From an uncultured Coriobacteriaceae bacterium (GTDB lineage Bacteria > Actinomycetota > Coriobacteriia > Coriobacteriales > QAMH01): a stretch of DNA of 36,972 bases. The translations under genes and the position numbers were made by a program. Position 1 is the first letter of the stretch; each line of letters opens with the position of its first letter. The notes under the pieces are model-generated. The model was given only the letters and a program-made list of their open reading frames with translations. It had not been told where the DNA came from and searched no databases. The stretch is from contig UQUH01000012.1 of NCBI GenBank assembly GCA_900544245.1, positions 1-36,972 on the forward strand, written 5' to 3'. Positions 1 to 7,295 of the stretch are shown here, in pieces.

Positions 1-23
1 GATGGACAGGGCATTTGTCTCAT
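1..23. repeat. 31-bp palindromic repeat, partial copy A
   Basis: The last 23 bases of the repeat with ends ATGAGACA and TGTCTCAT. They are the exact reverse complement of the first 23 bases of the copy at 34-64, from which they are separated by 10 bases. The remaining 8 bases would lie left of the window. Confidence 0.6.
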
Positions 24-845
24 TTGATCCTCAATGAGACAAATGCCCTGTCCATCTGTCTCATCAGAAGCCGCACCGTCTTCTCCGTTCACCTGATGCG
101 CGATGGCAAACGTCCCCAGGCTCTGATCTGGGGCGAAGCGATACTGACCCTCGTAGGTGCCGAGAACGGAATTGTCCCCGAGATAGACGATGTCGCCCGT
201 ATCGCGCTCCAGGCCGCCCTCGCCTTCGAGCCACGTGACGAAGCCCTCGTCATCGTAAAAGCACGGCTCGCCTTGACCGTCGTTGACCGGTGCGACACGC
301 ATGAGACCGGCGCGCATCGCCATGCGGCGCACGACGCCCTTGTACAGGTCCGCCAACGGAAAGACGAGACGCGCGAGCTGTTCCTGCGAAAGCGCGTAGA
401 GCAGGTACGTCTGGTCTTTGGAGAGGTCGAGAGGCTTGCGCAGCTGGTAAGGCAGTAGCTGAAAGCCGTTCGTGTCCTCGGTGACACGGGCATAATGACC
501 GGTAGCGACCTGCTCGCAGCCAAAGGCCCGCGCCTGCTCGAAGAGCGTGGCCATCTTGAGGTCGCGCGTGCAGACGGTGCAGGGATTGGGAAAACGCCCC
601 TCCTCGAACTCGCGCGTGGTGTAGTCCTTGACCATGCGGGCGAACTCGTCGCGCAAGTCGATGACGTGATGCTCGATGCCGAGCATTGCGGCGCAGCTTT
701 GCGCGCGCTCGATCGCGGCGTCCCGCTGCGGACTACCATGAAAGCGAAGCGTGACGCCCACCACCTCGTGAGCGTCACGCTTCAAAATCCAGGCGGCAAC
801 AGACGAATCTATGCCACCGCTCATGCCAAGAAGAATCTTAGACAA
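1..845 (-). CDS. mnmA: tRNA 2-thiouridylase MnmA-like, 3' part outside window
   Basis: MnmA family: ATP-dependent thiolation of U34 in tRNAs for Lys, Glu and Gln. The TTG start at 845 lies 14 nt after the rpsA stop and follows an AAAGGG ribosome site, so it is probably co-transcribed with rpsA. About 281 codons are visible with no stop before the edge. Seen: PP-loop SGGIDSS (residues 9-15), NPCTVC with the presumed catalytic Cys89, GHYAR (116-120), KDQTYLLYAL (143-152), and a second Cys195 in GEPCFY. The family normally has a GICF-type motif there, so this site is unusual. Family similarity fades after about residue 250, and residues from about 260 on are encoded by two inverted copies of a 31-bp repeat. 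The usual C-terminal beta-barrel (about 100 residues) is therefore not seen. The gene may be disrupted, or the contig end may be an artefact. LarE-type sulfur transferases are less likely given the KDQ and GHYAR motifs. Confidence 0.75.
   Translation of the reverse strand, partial: MSKILLGMSGGIDSSVAAWILKRDAHEVVGVTLRFHGSPQRDAAIERAQSCAAMLGIEHHVIDLRDEFARMVKDYTTREFEEGRFPNPCTVCTRDLKMATLFEQARAFGCEQVATGHYARVTEDTNGFQLLPYQLRKPLDLSKDQTYLLYALSQEQLARLVFPLADLYKGVVRRMAMRAGLMRVAPVNDGQGEPCFYDDEGFVTWLEGEGGLERDTGDIVYLGDNSVLGTYEGQYRFAPDQSLGTFAIAHQVNGEDGAASDETDGQGICLIEDQMRQMPCP
34..64. repeat. 31-bp palindromic repeat, copy B
   Basis: Ends ATGAGACA (34-41) and TGTCTCAT (57-64) flank 15 variable bases. It matches the reverse complement of the copy at 7233-7263 in 26 of 31 positions. 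Unlike the other complete copies it lies inside an open reading frame (mnmA-like, minus strand). With copy A it forms a perfect 24-bp inverted repeat (1-24 and 33-56) around an 8-nt loop. Confidence 0.7.
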
Positions 846-859
846 GCTGAGCCCTTTTT

Positions 860-2077
860 CTACTCTTCCGTGGGCTCTTCGGTCACGACTTCCTCGGTCA
901 CGACCTCTTCGACATCGCCAGCGGGCTCGTCATCGGTCTCGGGCTTCTCGAGCTCGGCGACCTCGATCTCGACGCCAAGCGTCTCGGCGGCGGCCTTCAT
1001 CGACAGCGAGATACGGCGACGATCCATGTCGATGTCCATGACCTTGACCTGGACGGGGTCGCCGACGTTGGAGACTTGGCTCGGGACGTCGACGTGGCGG
1101 GATGCCATCTCGGAGATGTGCACCAGACCCTCGATGCCATCGCCCAGCTCGACGAAAGCGCCGAACGGGACGAGCTTGGTAACCGTACCCTCGACGATGG
1201 AGCCGACGGGATAGTTCTTGACAAGCGTACGCCACGGATCCTCGGTGGTCTGCTTGAGACCGAGCGAGATGCGCTCACGGCTCATGTCGACATCGAGAAC
1301 CTCGACCTCGACCTCCTGACCGACCTTGACGACCTCGGAAGGATGGTTGACATGGCTCCAGGAGAGCTCGGAGATGTGAACCAGACCGTCGATGCCACCC
1401 AGGTCGACGAAGGCACCGAAGTCAACGATGCTGGAGACGACGCCCTTGAGGTGCATGCCCTTGGCGAGCTTGGCCAGGACCTCGGCGCGCTCGGCCTTGC
1501 GGCCCTCTTCGAGGACGACGCGGCGGGAGAGCACGACGTTGTTGCGGTTGCGATCCATCTCGATGACGCGGGCCTCGAGCGTGGAGTGGATGTACGTGGA
1601 CAGGTCCTTCACGCGGCGCAGGTCGACCAGCGATGCCGGCAGAAAGCCACGCAGGCCGATGTCGAGGATAAGACCGCCCTTGACGACCTCGATGACCTCG
1701 CCCTCGACGTTCTCGCCGTTGTTGAACTTCTCCTCGACGCTAATCCAGGCGCGCTCGTACTCGGCACGCTTCTTGGAGAGGATGAGACGACCGTCCTTGT
1801 CCTCCTTCTGGAGCACGAGGGCCTCGATCTGGTCGCCCAGGCTGACGACCTCGGACGGATCGACATCGCGGCGGATGGAAAGCTCGCGCACGGGAATGAC
1901 GCCCTCGGACTTGAAGCCGATGTCAAGCAGGACCTCGTCGCGGTCGAGCTTCACGATGGTGCCAGTGACCAGGTCGCCTTCGTCAAACGGATTGATGGTG
2001 CCATCGATGAGGGCGTTCATCTCCTCGTCGGAGATCTCGGTTGCATCGATAACGGTAGGATTCTTGATTACGCTCAA
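860..2077 (-). CDS. rpsA: 30S ribosomal protein S1, four S1 domains
   Basis: RNA-binding ribosomal protein that helps place mRNA on the 30S subunit. The 405 residues contain four S1 (OB-fold) domains at about 33-102, 120-186, 207-275 and 292-361. The last two carry the classic FGAFV and GLVHISE motifs at 220-224 and 231-237, then 306-310 and 317-323. Four domains and an acidic tail (about 370-405, with VVTEE repeated) fit the actinobacterial form rather than the six-domain proteobacterial one. The start is TTG at 2077, following AAGGAAGGGG; no upstream ATG in frame gives a better N-terminus. The ribosome site lies in the loop of a small stem at 2080-2100, which could allow translational control. 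The mnmA-like gene follows after 14 nt. Confidence 0.95.
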   Translation of the reverse strand: MSVIKNPTVIDATEISDEEMNALIDGTINPFDEGDLVTGTIVKLDRDEVLLDIGFKSEGVIPVRELSIRRDVDPSEVVSLGDQIEALVLQKEDKDGRLILSKKRAEYERAWISVEEKFNNGENVEGEVIEVVKGGLILDIGLRGFLPASLVDLRRVKDLSTYIHSTLEARVIEMDRNRNNVVLSRRVVLEEGRKAERAEVLAKLAKGMHLKGVVSSIVDFGAFVDLGGIDGLVHISELSWSHVNHPSEVVKVGQEVEVEVLDVDMSRERISLGLKQTTEDPWRTLVKNYPVGSIVEGTVTKLVPFGAFVELGDGIEGLVHISEMASRHVDVPSQVSNVGDPVQVKVMDIDMDRRRISLSMKAAAETLGVEIEVAELEKPETDDEPAGDVEEVVTEEVVTEEPTEE

Positions 2078-2079
2078 GA

Positions 2080-2100
2080 GGACCCCTTCCTTCGGGGCCC
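2080..2100 (-). promoter_or_regulatory. rpsA ribosome-site hairpin
   Basis: In the rpsA mRNA sense, GGGCCCC pairs with GGGGUCC (7 bp, one G-U) around the loop GAAGGAA. The loop is the Shine-Dalgarno sequence of rpsA, and the stem ends 2 nt before the TTG start. It could present or occlude the ribosome site. Autoregulation of S1 is known in enterobacteria; its use here is inference. Confidence 0.45.
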
Positions 2101-2152
2101 GCGAATAAGTCGTGGTGAACGCTTTTTACTCGGGGCCAACAGAAACATCACG

Positions 2153-2186
2153 GTGCGGCCTATTCCGCACGCAACGATATATTGTA
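2153..2186 (-). promoter_or_regulatory. Putative rpsA promoter -10 and leader hairpin
   Basis: On the minus strand a TACAAT box (2186-2181) is followed within about 11 nt by a perfect 6-bp stem, GTGCGG/CCGCAC (2170-2165 with 2158-2153). A transcript starting near 2174 would begin almost at the stem and have a leader of about 100 nt. No good -35 box is seen. Confidence 0.35.
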
Positions 2187-2316
2187 CCCCATAAGAGCAT
2201 TCATCTGCTTGCGAGTTTGCAATAAAGACGCACATCCACGTTTTATTTTGTGCGTTTTCCAGAACGTCACGAATACCGGTTGAAATGCCATGCGAATTTG
2301 AGGGAAAATACCCGGG

Positions 2317-2345
2317 TTCAAGTATATGTACGAACATGCTACTCT
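2317..2345 (+). promoter_or_regulatory. Weak promoter for the zinc-ribbon gene
   Basis: TTCAAG (2317-2322), 17-base spacer, TACTCT (2340-2345), then about 33 bases to the ATG at 2379. Spacing is right but both boxes are poor matches. Confidence 0.3.
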
Positions 2346-2378
2346 ACACGCAGCCTAGACAGACACAGGGGAGCAAAG

Positions 2379-3890
2379 ATGCGTTGCGCCATATGCGGCT
2401 TCAGTAACATCCACGGTGCGAAATTCTGCTCGGAATGCGGGTCACCGCTCCAGATGCAGGACGCCGGAAAATCCGCCAGGAAAAACTCCGACCGCAAGGT
2501 CATCAAACTCCCGTCGGACATGGCCAACGAGCCGACCGCGCCCATCGAGCGCCCCTGGGAAGTGCGCGTGCCCAAGCGCGAGGCCACGTCCCCCACCCCC
2601 ACGTCGGGTGCGACCACCGGAACGCCGATCAACGTCTCGTCATCCGGCACGTCGGGCAAGGCTCCCACGCCGCGTCGCAGAACCGGCACGACCGGCAGGA
2701 TTCCCGCCATCAAGCGCCCGGCAAACGAAGACGGAAAGATTCCGGTCGAGGAGCGCGCCTCGTCTGCCGCGAGCAGGACGCGCATGACCGGAGCCGTCAG
2801 TTCCCCATCGCCGCACGACACCGCCCCAATCCTCATCGATGACCTCGCTGCGGCGACGCCCACCGCCGTCGGCGGTGCCACCGGTCCCACGCCCCGGCCG
2901 CGACGCAGTTCGCGCTACGATGCGGCAGCCGTCACGAACGACAACGCAGGCGGAAGAAGGAGAGTCATCGCCATCGTCATTGCGGTCCTCGTCGTGTGCT
3001 GCGTCGTGGCATTTGGCATCTATTTCTCGAATTCGGGAAACGGCACCAAGACGGTAAGCTTCGACACCGATGGCGGCACAGTCATCGGCAACCAGTACAT
3101 CGTCGACAACGGCAAGCTCGAACGACCCGCCAACCCCACACGCCCCGGGTACGTGTTCGACGGATGGTATCTTGACGCCAGCTACAACGAGGCGGCCGTC
3201 TTCCCCATCGACATCACGCAAGACTTGACGCTGTACGCAAAGTGGAAGGAAGCGAGCGACATGGCCACGACGTCGGGCTCGTCATCCTCGACGACCTCAC
3301 CCGACGCCACGACGCCGGGCACCGATGCGACGGGTAACGCGGCGACGAGCGGCGCGGCCGGGTCGGGCATGGGCTCGAACGGGGCTGTCTCGGGTAGCGG
3401 TAACTCAGGCGGATCGACATCGGGCAACGCGAGCTCCGGCGGTTCCACCAGCGGCAATGCTGGCGGTTCCACGAGTGGCGGCAGCTCGAGCGGTGGCAAC
3501 CTAAACGGACCGGGTGTCAGCAACGGCACGGTCAACGTCTCCATGGTCTCGGCCAGCGGGCGCACGCTCACGGGCTCGGTCACCCTGCACGATGGCTACG
3601 TCATCCCCAACTCGAGCGAAAAGGCCTACAGCGTCGCCGAACTGCGCGCGCTCGGCCTCAACGACGCGGAGCTCTGCATCGCGCGCAACGAGCCGTACGC
3701 ACGCATGGGATACAGCTTCAGGAACCCCGGTCTGCAGGCGTACTTCAACGCGCGCAGCTGGTACCACAACAAGGGATGGCGAGGCGAGCTGCCGCAAGAC
3801 AGCGCCGGCTACATCACCGCACATAACCTGCTGACGATTGCCGAGCAGAGCCCGAGTGCAGCCCAGTGGCTCCGCCTGCGCACCTGGTAA
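2379..3890 (+). CDS. Zinc-ribbon, one-TM, Listeria-Bacteroides repeat, YARHG protein
   Basis: 503 residues from the ATG at 2379, preceded by GGGGAG. The frame stays open upstream to 2250, but that extension has no ribosome site. Order of parts: a zinc ribbon with C3-x2-C6 and C17-x2-C20; a Ser/Thr/Pro/Arg-rich linker (about 25-190); one membrane span (about 196-217, VIAIVIAVLVVCCVVAFGIYF); a Listeria-Bacteroides (InlB B-type) repeat (about 225-290, with FDTDGG and LYAKW); a Gly/Ser/Thr-rich stalk (about 295-385); and a C-terminal YARHG domain (about 410-503, NEPYARMGYSFRNP, ending near WY). By the membrane span, the zinc ribbon is probably cytoplasmic and the rest outside the cell. No enzymatic motif is seen. 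It is flanked by convergent polA and divergent rpsA, neither informative. A sensing or envelope-anchoring role is only a guess. Confidence 0.85.
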   Translation: MRCAICGFSNIHGAKFCSECGSPLQMQDAGKSARKNSDRKVIKLPSDMANEPTAPIERPWEVRVPKREATSPTPTSGATTGTPINVSSSGTSGKAPTPRRRTGTTGRIPAIKRPANEDGKIPVEERASSAASRTRMTGAVSSPSPHDTAPILIDDLAAATPTAVGGATGPTPRPRRSSRYDAAAVTNDNAGGRRRVIAIVIAVLVVCCVVAFGIYFSNSGNGTKTVSFDTDGGTVIGNQYIVDNGKLERPANPTRPGYVFDGWYLDASYNEAAVFPIDITQDLTLYAKWKEASDMATTSGSSSSTTSPDATTPGTDATGNAATSGAAGSGMGSNGAVSGSGNSGGSTSGNASSGGSTSGNAGGSTSGGSSSGGNLNGPGVSNGTVNVSMVSASGRTLTGSVTLHDGYVIPNSSEKAYSVAELRALGLNDAELCIARNEPYARMGYSFRNPGLQAYFNARSWYHNKGWRGELPQDSAGYITAHNLLTIAEQSPSAAQWLRLRTW

Positions 3891-3919
3891 CCCTCCCCAA
3901 CGGTCGCCAAGCCCAGTGT

Positions 3920-3948
3920 GCCGCCCTGCGCAAGAGGCGGCCTTTCTG
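3920..3948 (+). terminator. Possible intrinsic terminator after the zinc-ribbon gene
   Basis: GCCGCC (3920-3925) pairs with GGCGGC (3936-3941) over a 10-nt loop, followed by CTTTCT. It lies 30 nt after the stop at 3890. The T tract is short. Confidence 0.5.
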
Positions 3949-3982
3949 GCATTCGCGCAGAAGCAATTGCATTGCGTGCATA

Positions 3983-4053
3983 TGAAGCGGAGGGTGACGT
4001 GCGATCGGAGCGACTGGGTCTCGGAGCTCCGGCGCATGTCACCCTCCGCTTCA
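3983..4053. repeat. 71-nt long hairpin between convergent genes
   Basis: Arms 3983-4003 and 4033-4053 are complementary in 20 of 21 positions. An inner stem, CGGAGC (4006-4011) with GCTCCG (4026-4031), leaves a 14-nt loop. It sits between the stops of the zinc-ribbon gene (3890) and polA (4070). No T tract follows in either direction, so it may be a bidirectional transcript-end structure or a palindromic repeat element. Confidence 0.7.
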
Positions 4054-4069
4054 AATAAGCGTGCACGTA

Positions 4070-6703
4070 CTAGTGTGCGATGGCCCAATTGGGACCGGTC
4101 TGCACATCGGCAATGAGCGGTACCTTGAGCTCGACCACGTGATCCATCACATCGGCGACAAGCGCAGCCATAGCATCGGCCTCGTCAAGCGGGCACTCGA
4201 AGTCAAGCTCGTCGTGCACCTGCAGGACCATGTGCGCATGTAGACCTTCCTCACGTCGGCGCTTGTTAACCTGAATCATCGCGAGCTTGATGATGTCTGC
4301 CGCGGAACCCTGCATGGGATGATTCATCGCCGTGCGCTCGCCAAAGTGACGCAGGTTCACGTTCGAGCTGCGCAACTCGGGAATGTGCCGCTTGCGCCCG
4401 AACATGGTCGTCGCGTACCCGTCTTCGTGTGCCTTGGCGACGACGCCGTCGAGATAGCTGCGCACCTTGGGATAGGCCTCGTAGTAGCGATCGATCATCT
4501 CCTGCGCCTCAGCCATCGGGATATGCAGGGTCTGACCCAAACCAAACGCCTGCTGCCCGTAGACGATTCCGAAGTTGACCGCCTTGGCGCGACTGCGCAT
4601 CTCGGGCGTCACCTCGTCAACCGACACGCCAAAGACGTCCGAGGCCGTATGGGCGTGGAAGTCCTCCCCGCTCAAGAACGCATCGATAAGACCCTCGTCT
4701 CCCGAAAGATGCGCGAGCAACCTGAGCTCGATCTGCGAGTAGTCAGCCGAGAGGAACACGCCGCCTTCCGGCGCGACGAAGGCCTCGCGGATGCGGCGGC
4801 CGAGCTCGGTGCGCACGGGAATGTTCTGCAGGTTGGGATCGGATGACGACAGCCTGCCCGTCGTCGTGACGGTCTGGTTGAAGCTCGTGTGGATGCGCCC
4901 GTCTTCGCGATCCACGAGCATCGGAAGCGTATCGAGATAGGTCGAGCGCAGCTTGGTGAGCTCTCGGTATTCGATGACCTTGTCCGGTAGCGGATGGTCT
5001 TCGCGTAGCTTCTCGAGAACGTCGGCGTTCAGGGACCAGCCGTTGCGGTTCTTCTTCGACTTCTTCGTATCCAGACCGAGCACTTCGAACAGGATGCGCC
5101 CGAGCTGCTTGGGCGAGTCGATGTTGAAATCCTCTCCCGCCAATTCGATAATCTGCGACCGCAACTCCTCGATATGCCCGGATATCTCGGCCGAGATGTC
5201 CTTGAGGACATTCGTGTCGATGGCCACGCCAAAGCGCTCCATCGAAAGCAGGACGGGCATGAGGCACATCTCGATGTCGCAGTAGAGGTTCCAGGAATCG
5301 TCCTCCTTGAGCTTTGCCGTGAGTATGTCGACGAGGCTTTCGGCGACAGCCGCCTCGAACCGGCCATCGCTGGGAGCGTCCTGACCCGTCGGCTTGACCA
5401 GGTCAAGGTACTTTTCGGCAAGTTCGCTCGTCAGGTAGCTCCCACCCGAATCGAGCAGATACGCGGCGAGGCTACAGTCGAAGAGTTGCGCGGAGAAAAT
5501 CGTGTCGAGCTCGTGTGCGGGATGACCGGGCGCGAACACCTTGCGTAGAAGATGCTTGACGTCGATGCCCACCAACGTGCCCTCGGCGAGGACGTGACCG
5601 ATGAGTGGCGCGGCCGCATCCACCGTTGCCTCGGCAAGGCCCGCGCCGTCAGAGAAGACAATCAGCGGCTCCTGGGCGAAGAGCGACTGCTCGGCTGGCT
5701 CATCGAGCGCAACCGCGACCCGACGGTCGGCCTTGACCGCCGCCCTCACGAAGGACTCGGCGTCGCGTGCCATGTGATAGCTCAGCTTGACCTTGGGCTC
5801 GGGCATGGCCGCCGCAGTCGATGCATCGTCACCCAACAAGGCGAGCACCGCACGCAGGTGCCGGTTGAAGTGCAGGGCCCCGAAGGCCTCGCTCACCTCC
5901 TGGGCCGAAAAGCTCGGGAACTGGACGTCATCGAGGGAAAGCTCGACGGGCGCGTCACGCCTGATCGTAGCGACCGCGCGGCTGATGCGCGCATCCTCCG
6001 CATGCTCGCGGATGCGCTCCCCCATCTTGCCCTTGATCTCGTCGGCATGCTCGAGCACATCGTCGAGCGAGCCCCATTCGGCGAGGAGCTTGGCGGCGGT
6101 CTTCTCGCCAACGCCGGGGACACCGGGGATGTTATCACTCGAATCGCCCTTGAGGCCGAGGAAGTCGGGAACGAGGCAAGGCGGGATGCCGTAGCGCTCC
6201 ACGACCTTTTCCGGCGTGTAGATGACCACGTCGGACATGCCCTTGCGCGTGGTCATGATGCTTGTCGTCTCGCTCGCGAGCTGGTAGGCGTCCTTGTCAC
6301 CCGTGATGAGGTAGACGCGATCGCCGTTTGCCTCGCCGCGTGCCGCCATGGTGCCCAGAATGTCGTCGCCCTCGTAGCCATCCATCGCGATGCACGGGAT
6401 GTTCATCGCCTCGAGCAGACCACGAATGATGGGGAACTGCACGGCGAGGGACTCGTCCATGGGAGGACGCTGTGCCTTGTACGCCTCGAGCAGCTTCATG
6501 CGCCAGTCGGGACGGTGCACGTCCCAGGCGCAGATGATGGCGTCGGGATGATAATCCTCGATCATCTTCAGAAGCATCTGCATGAAGCCGAAGACGGCGT
6601 TGGTCGGCGTGCCGTCGGGCGCGTTCATGGGCGACTGGACGGCGTGAAACGCGCGATGAAGCAGAGAGTTTCCGTCAATGACGGCAATCGATCGATTAGA
6701 CAT
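4070..6703 (-). CDS. polA: DNA polymerase I
   Basis: 877 residues, full length for the family. Fills gaps and removes RNA primers in replication and repair. N-terminal 5'-nuclease domain (about 1-290; IDGNSLLHRAFHA near residue 10, and DNIPGVPGVGEKTA). The middle 3'-5' exonuclease-like domain (about 300-480) appears degenerate: the position of the DTE motif reads ALDEPAE, so proofreading is probably absent, as in many Gram-positive Pol I enzymes. The polymerase domain carries motif A DYSQIELRLLAHLSGDE (about 653), the O-helix RSRAKAVNFGIVYG (about 701) and motif C QVHDELDFE (about 827). ATG at 6703 follows GAAAGG. It is divergent from vsr. Confidence 0.97.
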   Translation of the reverse strand: MSNRSIAVIDGNSLLHRAFHAVQSPMNAPDGTPTNAVFGFMQMLLKMIEDYHPDAIICAWDVHRPDWRMKLLEAYKAQRPPMDESLAVQFPIIRGLLEAMNIPCIAMDGYEGDDILGTMAARGEANGDRVYLITGDKDAYQLASETTSIMTTRKGMSDVVIYTPEKVVERYGIPPCLVPDFLGLKGDSSDNIPGVPGVGEKTAAKLLAEWGSLDDVLEHADEIKGKMGERIREHAEDARISRAVATIRRDAPVELSLDDVQFPSFSAQEVSEAFGALHFNRHLRAVLALLGDDASTAAAMPEPKVKLSYHMARDAESFVRAAVKADRRVAVALDEPAEQSLFAQEPLIVFSDGAGLAEATVDAAAPLIGHVLAEGTLVGIDVKHLLRKVFAPGHPAHELDTIFSAQLFDCSLAAYLLDSGGSYLTSELAEKYLDLVKPTGQDAPSDGRFEAAVAESLVDILTAKLKEDDSWNLYCDIEMCLMPVLLSMERFGVAIDTNVLKDISAEISGHIEELRSQIIELAGEDFNIDSPKQLGRILFEVLGLDTKKSKKNRNGWSLNADVLEKLREDHPLPDKVIEYRELTKLRSTYLDTLPMLVDREDGRIHTSFNQTVTTTGRLSSSDPNLQNIPVRTELGRRIREAFVAPEGGVFLSADYSQIELRLLAHLSGDEGLIDAFLSGEDFHAHTASDVFGVSVDEVTPEMRSRAKAVNFGIVYGQQAFGLGQTLHIPMAEAQEMIDRYYEAYPKVRSYLDGVVAKAHEDGYATTMFGRKRHIPELRSSNVNLRHFGERTAMNHPMQGSAADIIKLAMIQVNKRRREEGLHAHMVLQVHDELDFECPLDEADAMAALVADVMDHVVELKVPLIADVQTGPNWAIAH

Positions 6704-6788
6704 GGCCAGCCTTTCGGGCGAGGTGCGCGAACAGTGTCCCCATAGTACCGCGAACTTGGGACATTACGGCGCAGGTTCGTGCAGTATC

Positions 6789-7220
6789 ATGGAACGCATG
6801 GTAAGCGAGGCAGTGCATAACGTCATGGTCGCGAACAAGCGCGTCAACACCAAGCCGGAACTCATCGTGCGCAAGATGTTGCGCGAGATGGGCTGGCCGG
6901 GGTACCGCTGTGACTGGAAGAAGTGCGCAGGACATCCCGACATCGCGTACCCGGGCAGGAAACTCGCCTTGTTCATTAATGGGTGTTTTTGGCACGCGCA
7001 CGAGGGCTGCAAGTACGCGAGCAAGCCCAAGAGCAATGTGGAGTTCTGGGAGCAGAAGTTCGCGCGCAACAAGGCCCGCGACAAACGCGTCAAGGAACAG
7101 CTCGAAAGCGAGGGATGGCACGTCGTCGTCATCTGGGAGTGCGAGCTCAAGAAGGACCGCATCGAGCAGACGCGCCAGCGCCTCCATGACGAAATCGAGT
7201 ACGCCTTCGTGGACGTTTAG
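6789..7220 (+). CDS. vsr: Very short patch repair endonuclease (Vsr)
   Basis: 143 residues if started at 6789. Vsr nicks 5' of the T in T:G mismatches that arise by deamination of 5-methylcytosine. Seen in order: NTKPELIVRKMLREMGW, GHPDIAYP with the metal-binding Asp, LFINGCFWHAHEGCKYAS with the active-site His and zinc-type Cys/His residues, NVEFWEQKFARNKARD, and VVVIWECEL. All are hallmark Vsr motifs. In-frame ATGs at 6789, 6798 and 6825 have no clear ribosome site, so the start is uncertain; the N-terminus is a few residues shorter than in E. coli. Vsr genes usually adjoin a cytosine-C5 methyltransferase gene. None lies in this window, so this copy is an orphan here. It is divergent from polA and convergent with the glnR-like gene. 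Confidence 0.9.
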   Translation: MERMVSEAVHNVMVANKRVNTKPELIVRKMLREMGWPGYRCDWKKCAGHPDIAYPGRKLALFINGCFWHAHEGCKYASKPKSNVEFWEQKFARNKARDKRVKEQLESEGWHVVVIWECELKKDRIEQTRQRLHDEIEYAFVDV

Positions 7221-7232
7221 GAAAGTGGCACA

Positions 7233-7263
7233 ATGAGACAGTTGCTCAGAGCAATTGTCTCAT
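7233..7263. repeat. 31-bp palindromic repeat between vsr and glnR-like
   Basis: ATGAGACA (7233-7240), 15 bases, TGTCTCAT (7256-7263). The self-complementarity continues inward (TTGCTC/GAGCAA) to make a near-perfect hairpin. It lies 12 bases after the vsr stop and 32 bases after the stop of the convergent glnR-like gene, the place of a bidirectional terminator. Its reverse complement matches the copy at 14377-14407 in 28 of 31 positions. Confidence 0.75.
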
Positions 7264-7295
7264 TATCCTGGACAGCTCCGCGCAGCAGGCGAGCC

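Larger units (their letters stand above)
2078..2378. other. Divergent intergenic region, rpsA and zinc-ribbon gene
   Basis: About 300 bases without a gene, between divergent starts. It holds the rpsA leader (two stems and a -10-like box) and a weak promoter for the plus-strand gene, listed separately. I see no tRNA and no convincing small ORF. Confidence 0.6.

Noticed and set aside
1..56. Perfect 24-bp palindrome as an intrinsic terminator
   Set aside because: No T tract, inside an open frame, and explained by two inverted copies of the 31-bp repeat.
89..778. 229-codon minus-strand frame in the mnmA region
   Set aside because: Shifted frame of the same strand with Ser/Arg-rich nonsense; the MnmA motifs are in the other frame, which has no stop in the window.
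2101..2378. Possible tRNA or riboswitch in the rpsA upstream region
   Set aside because: No cloverleaf, no T-loop consensus and no known riboswitch core; only two short stems.
5552..6745. 397-codon plus-strand open frame opposite polA
   Set aside because: Lies wholly on the antisense of the conserved 5'-nuclease and middle domains; no ribosome site or family motif.
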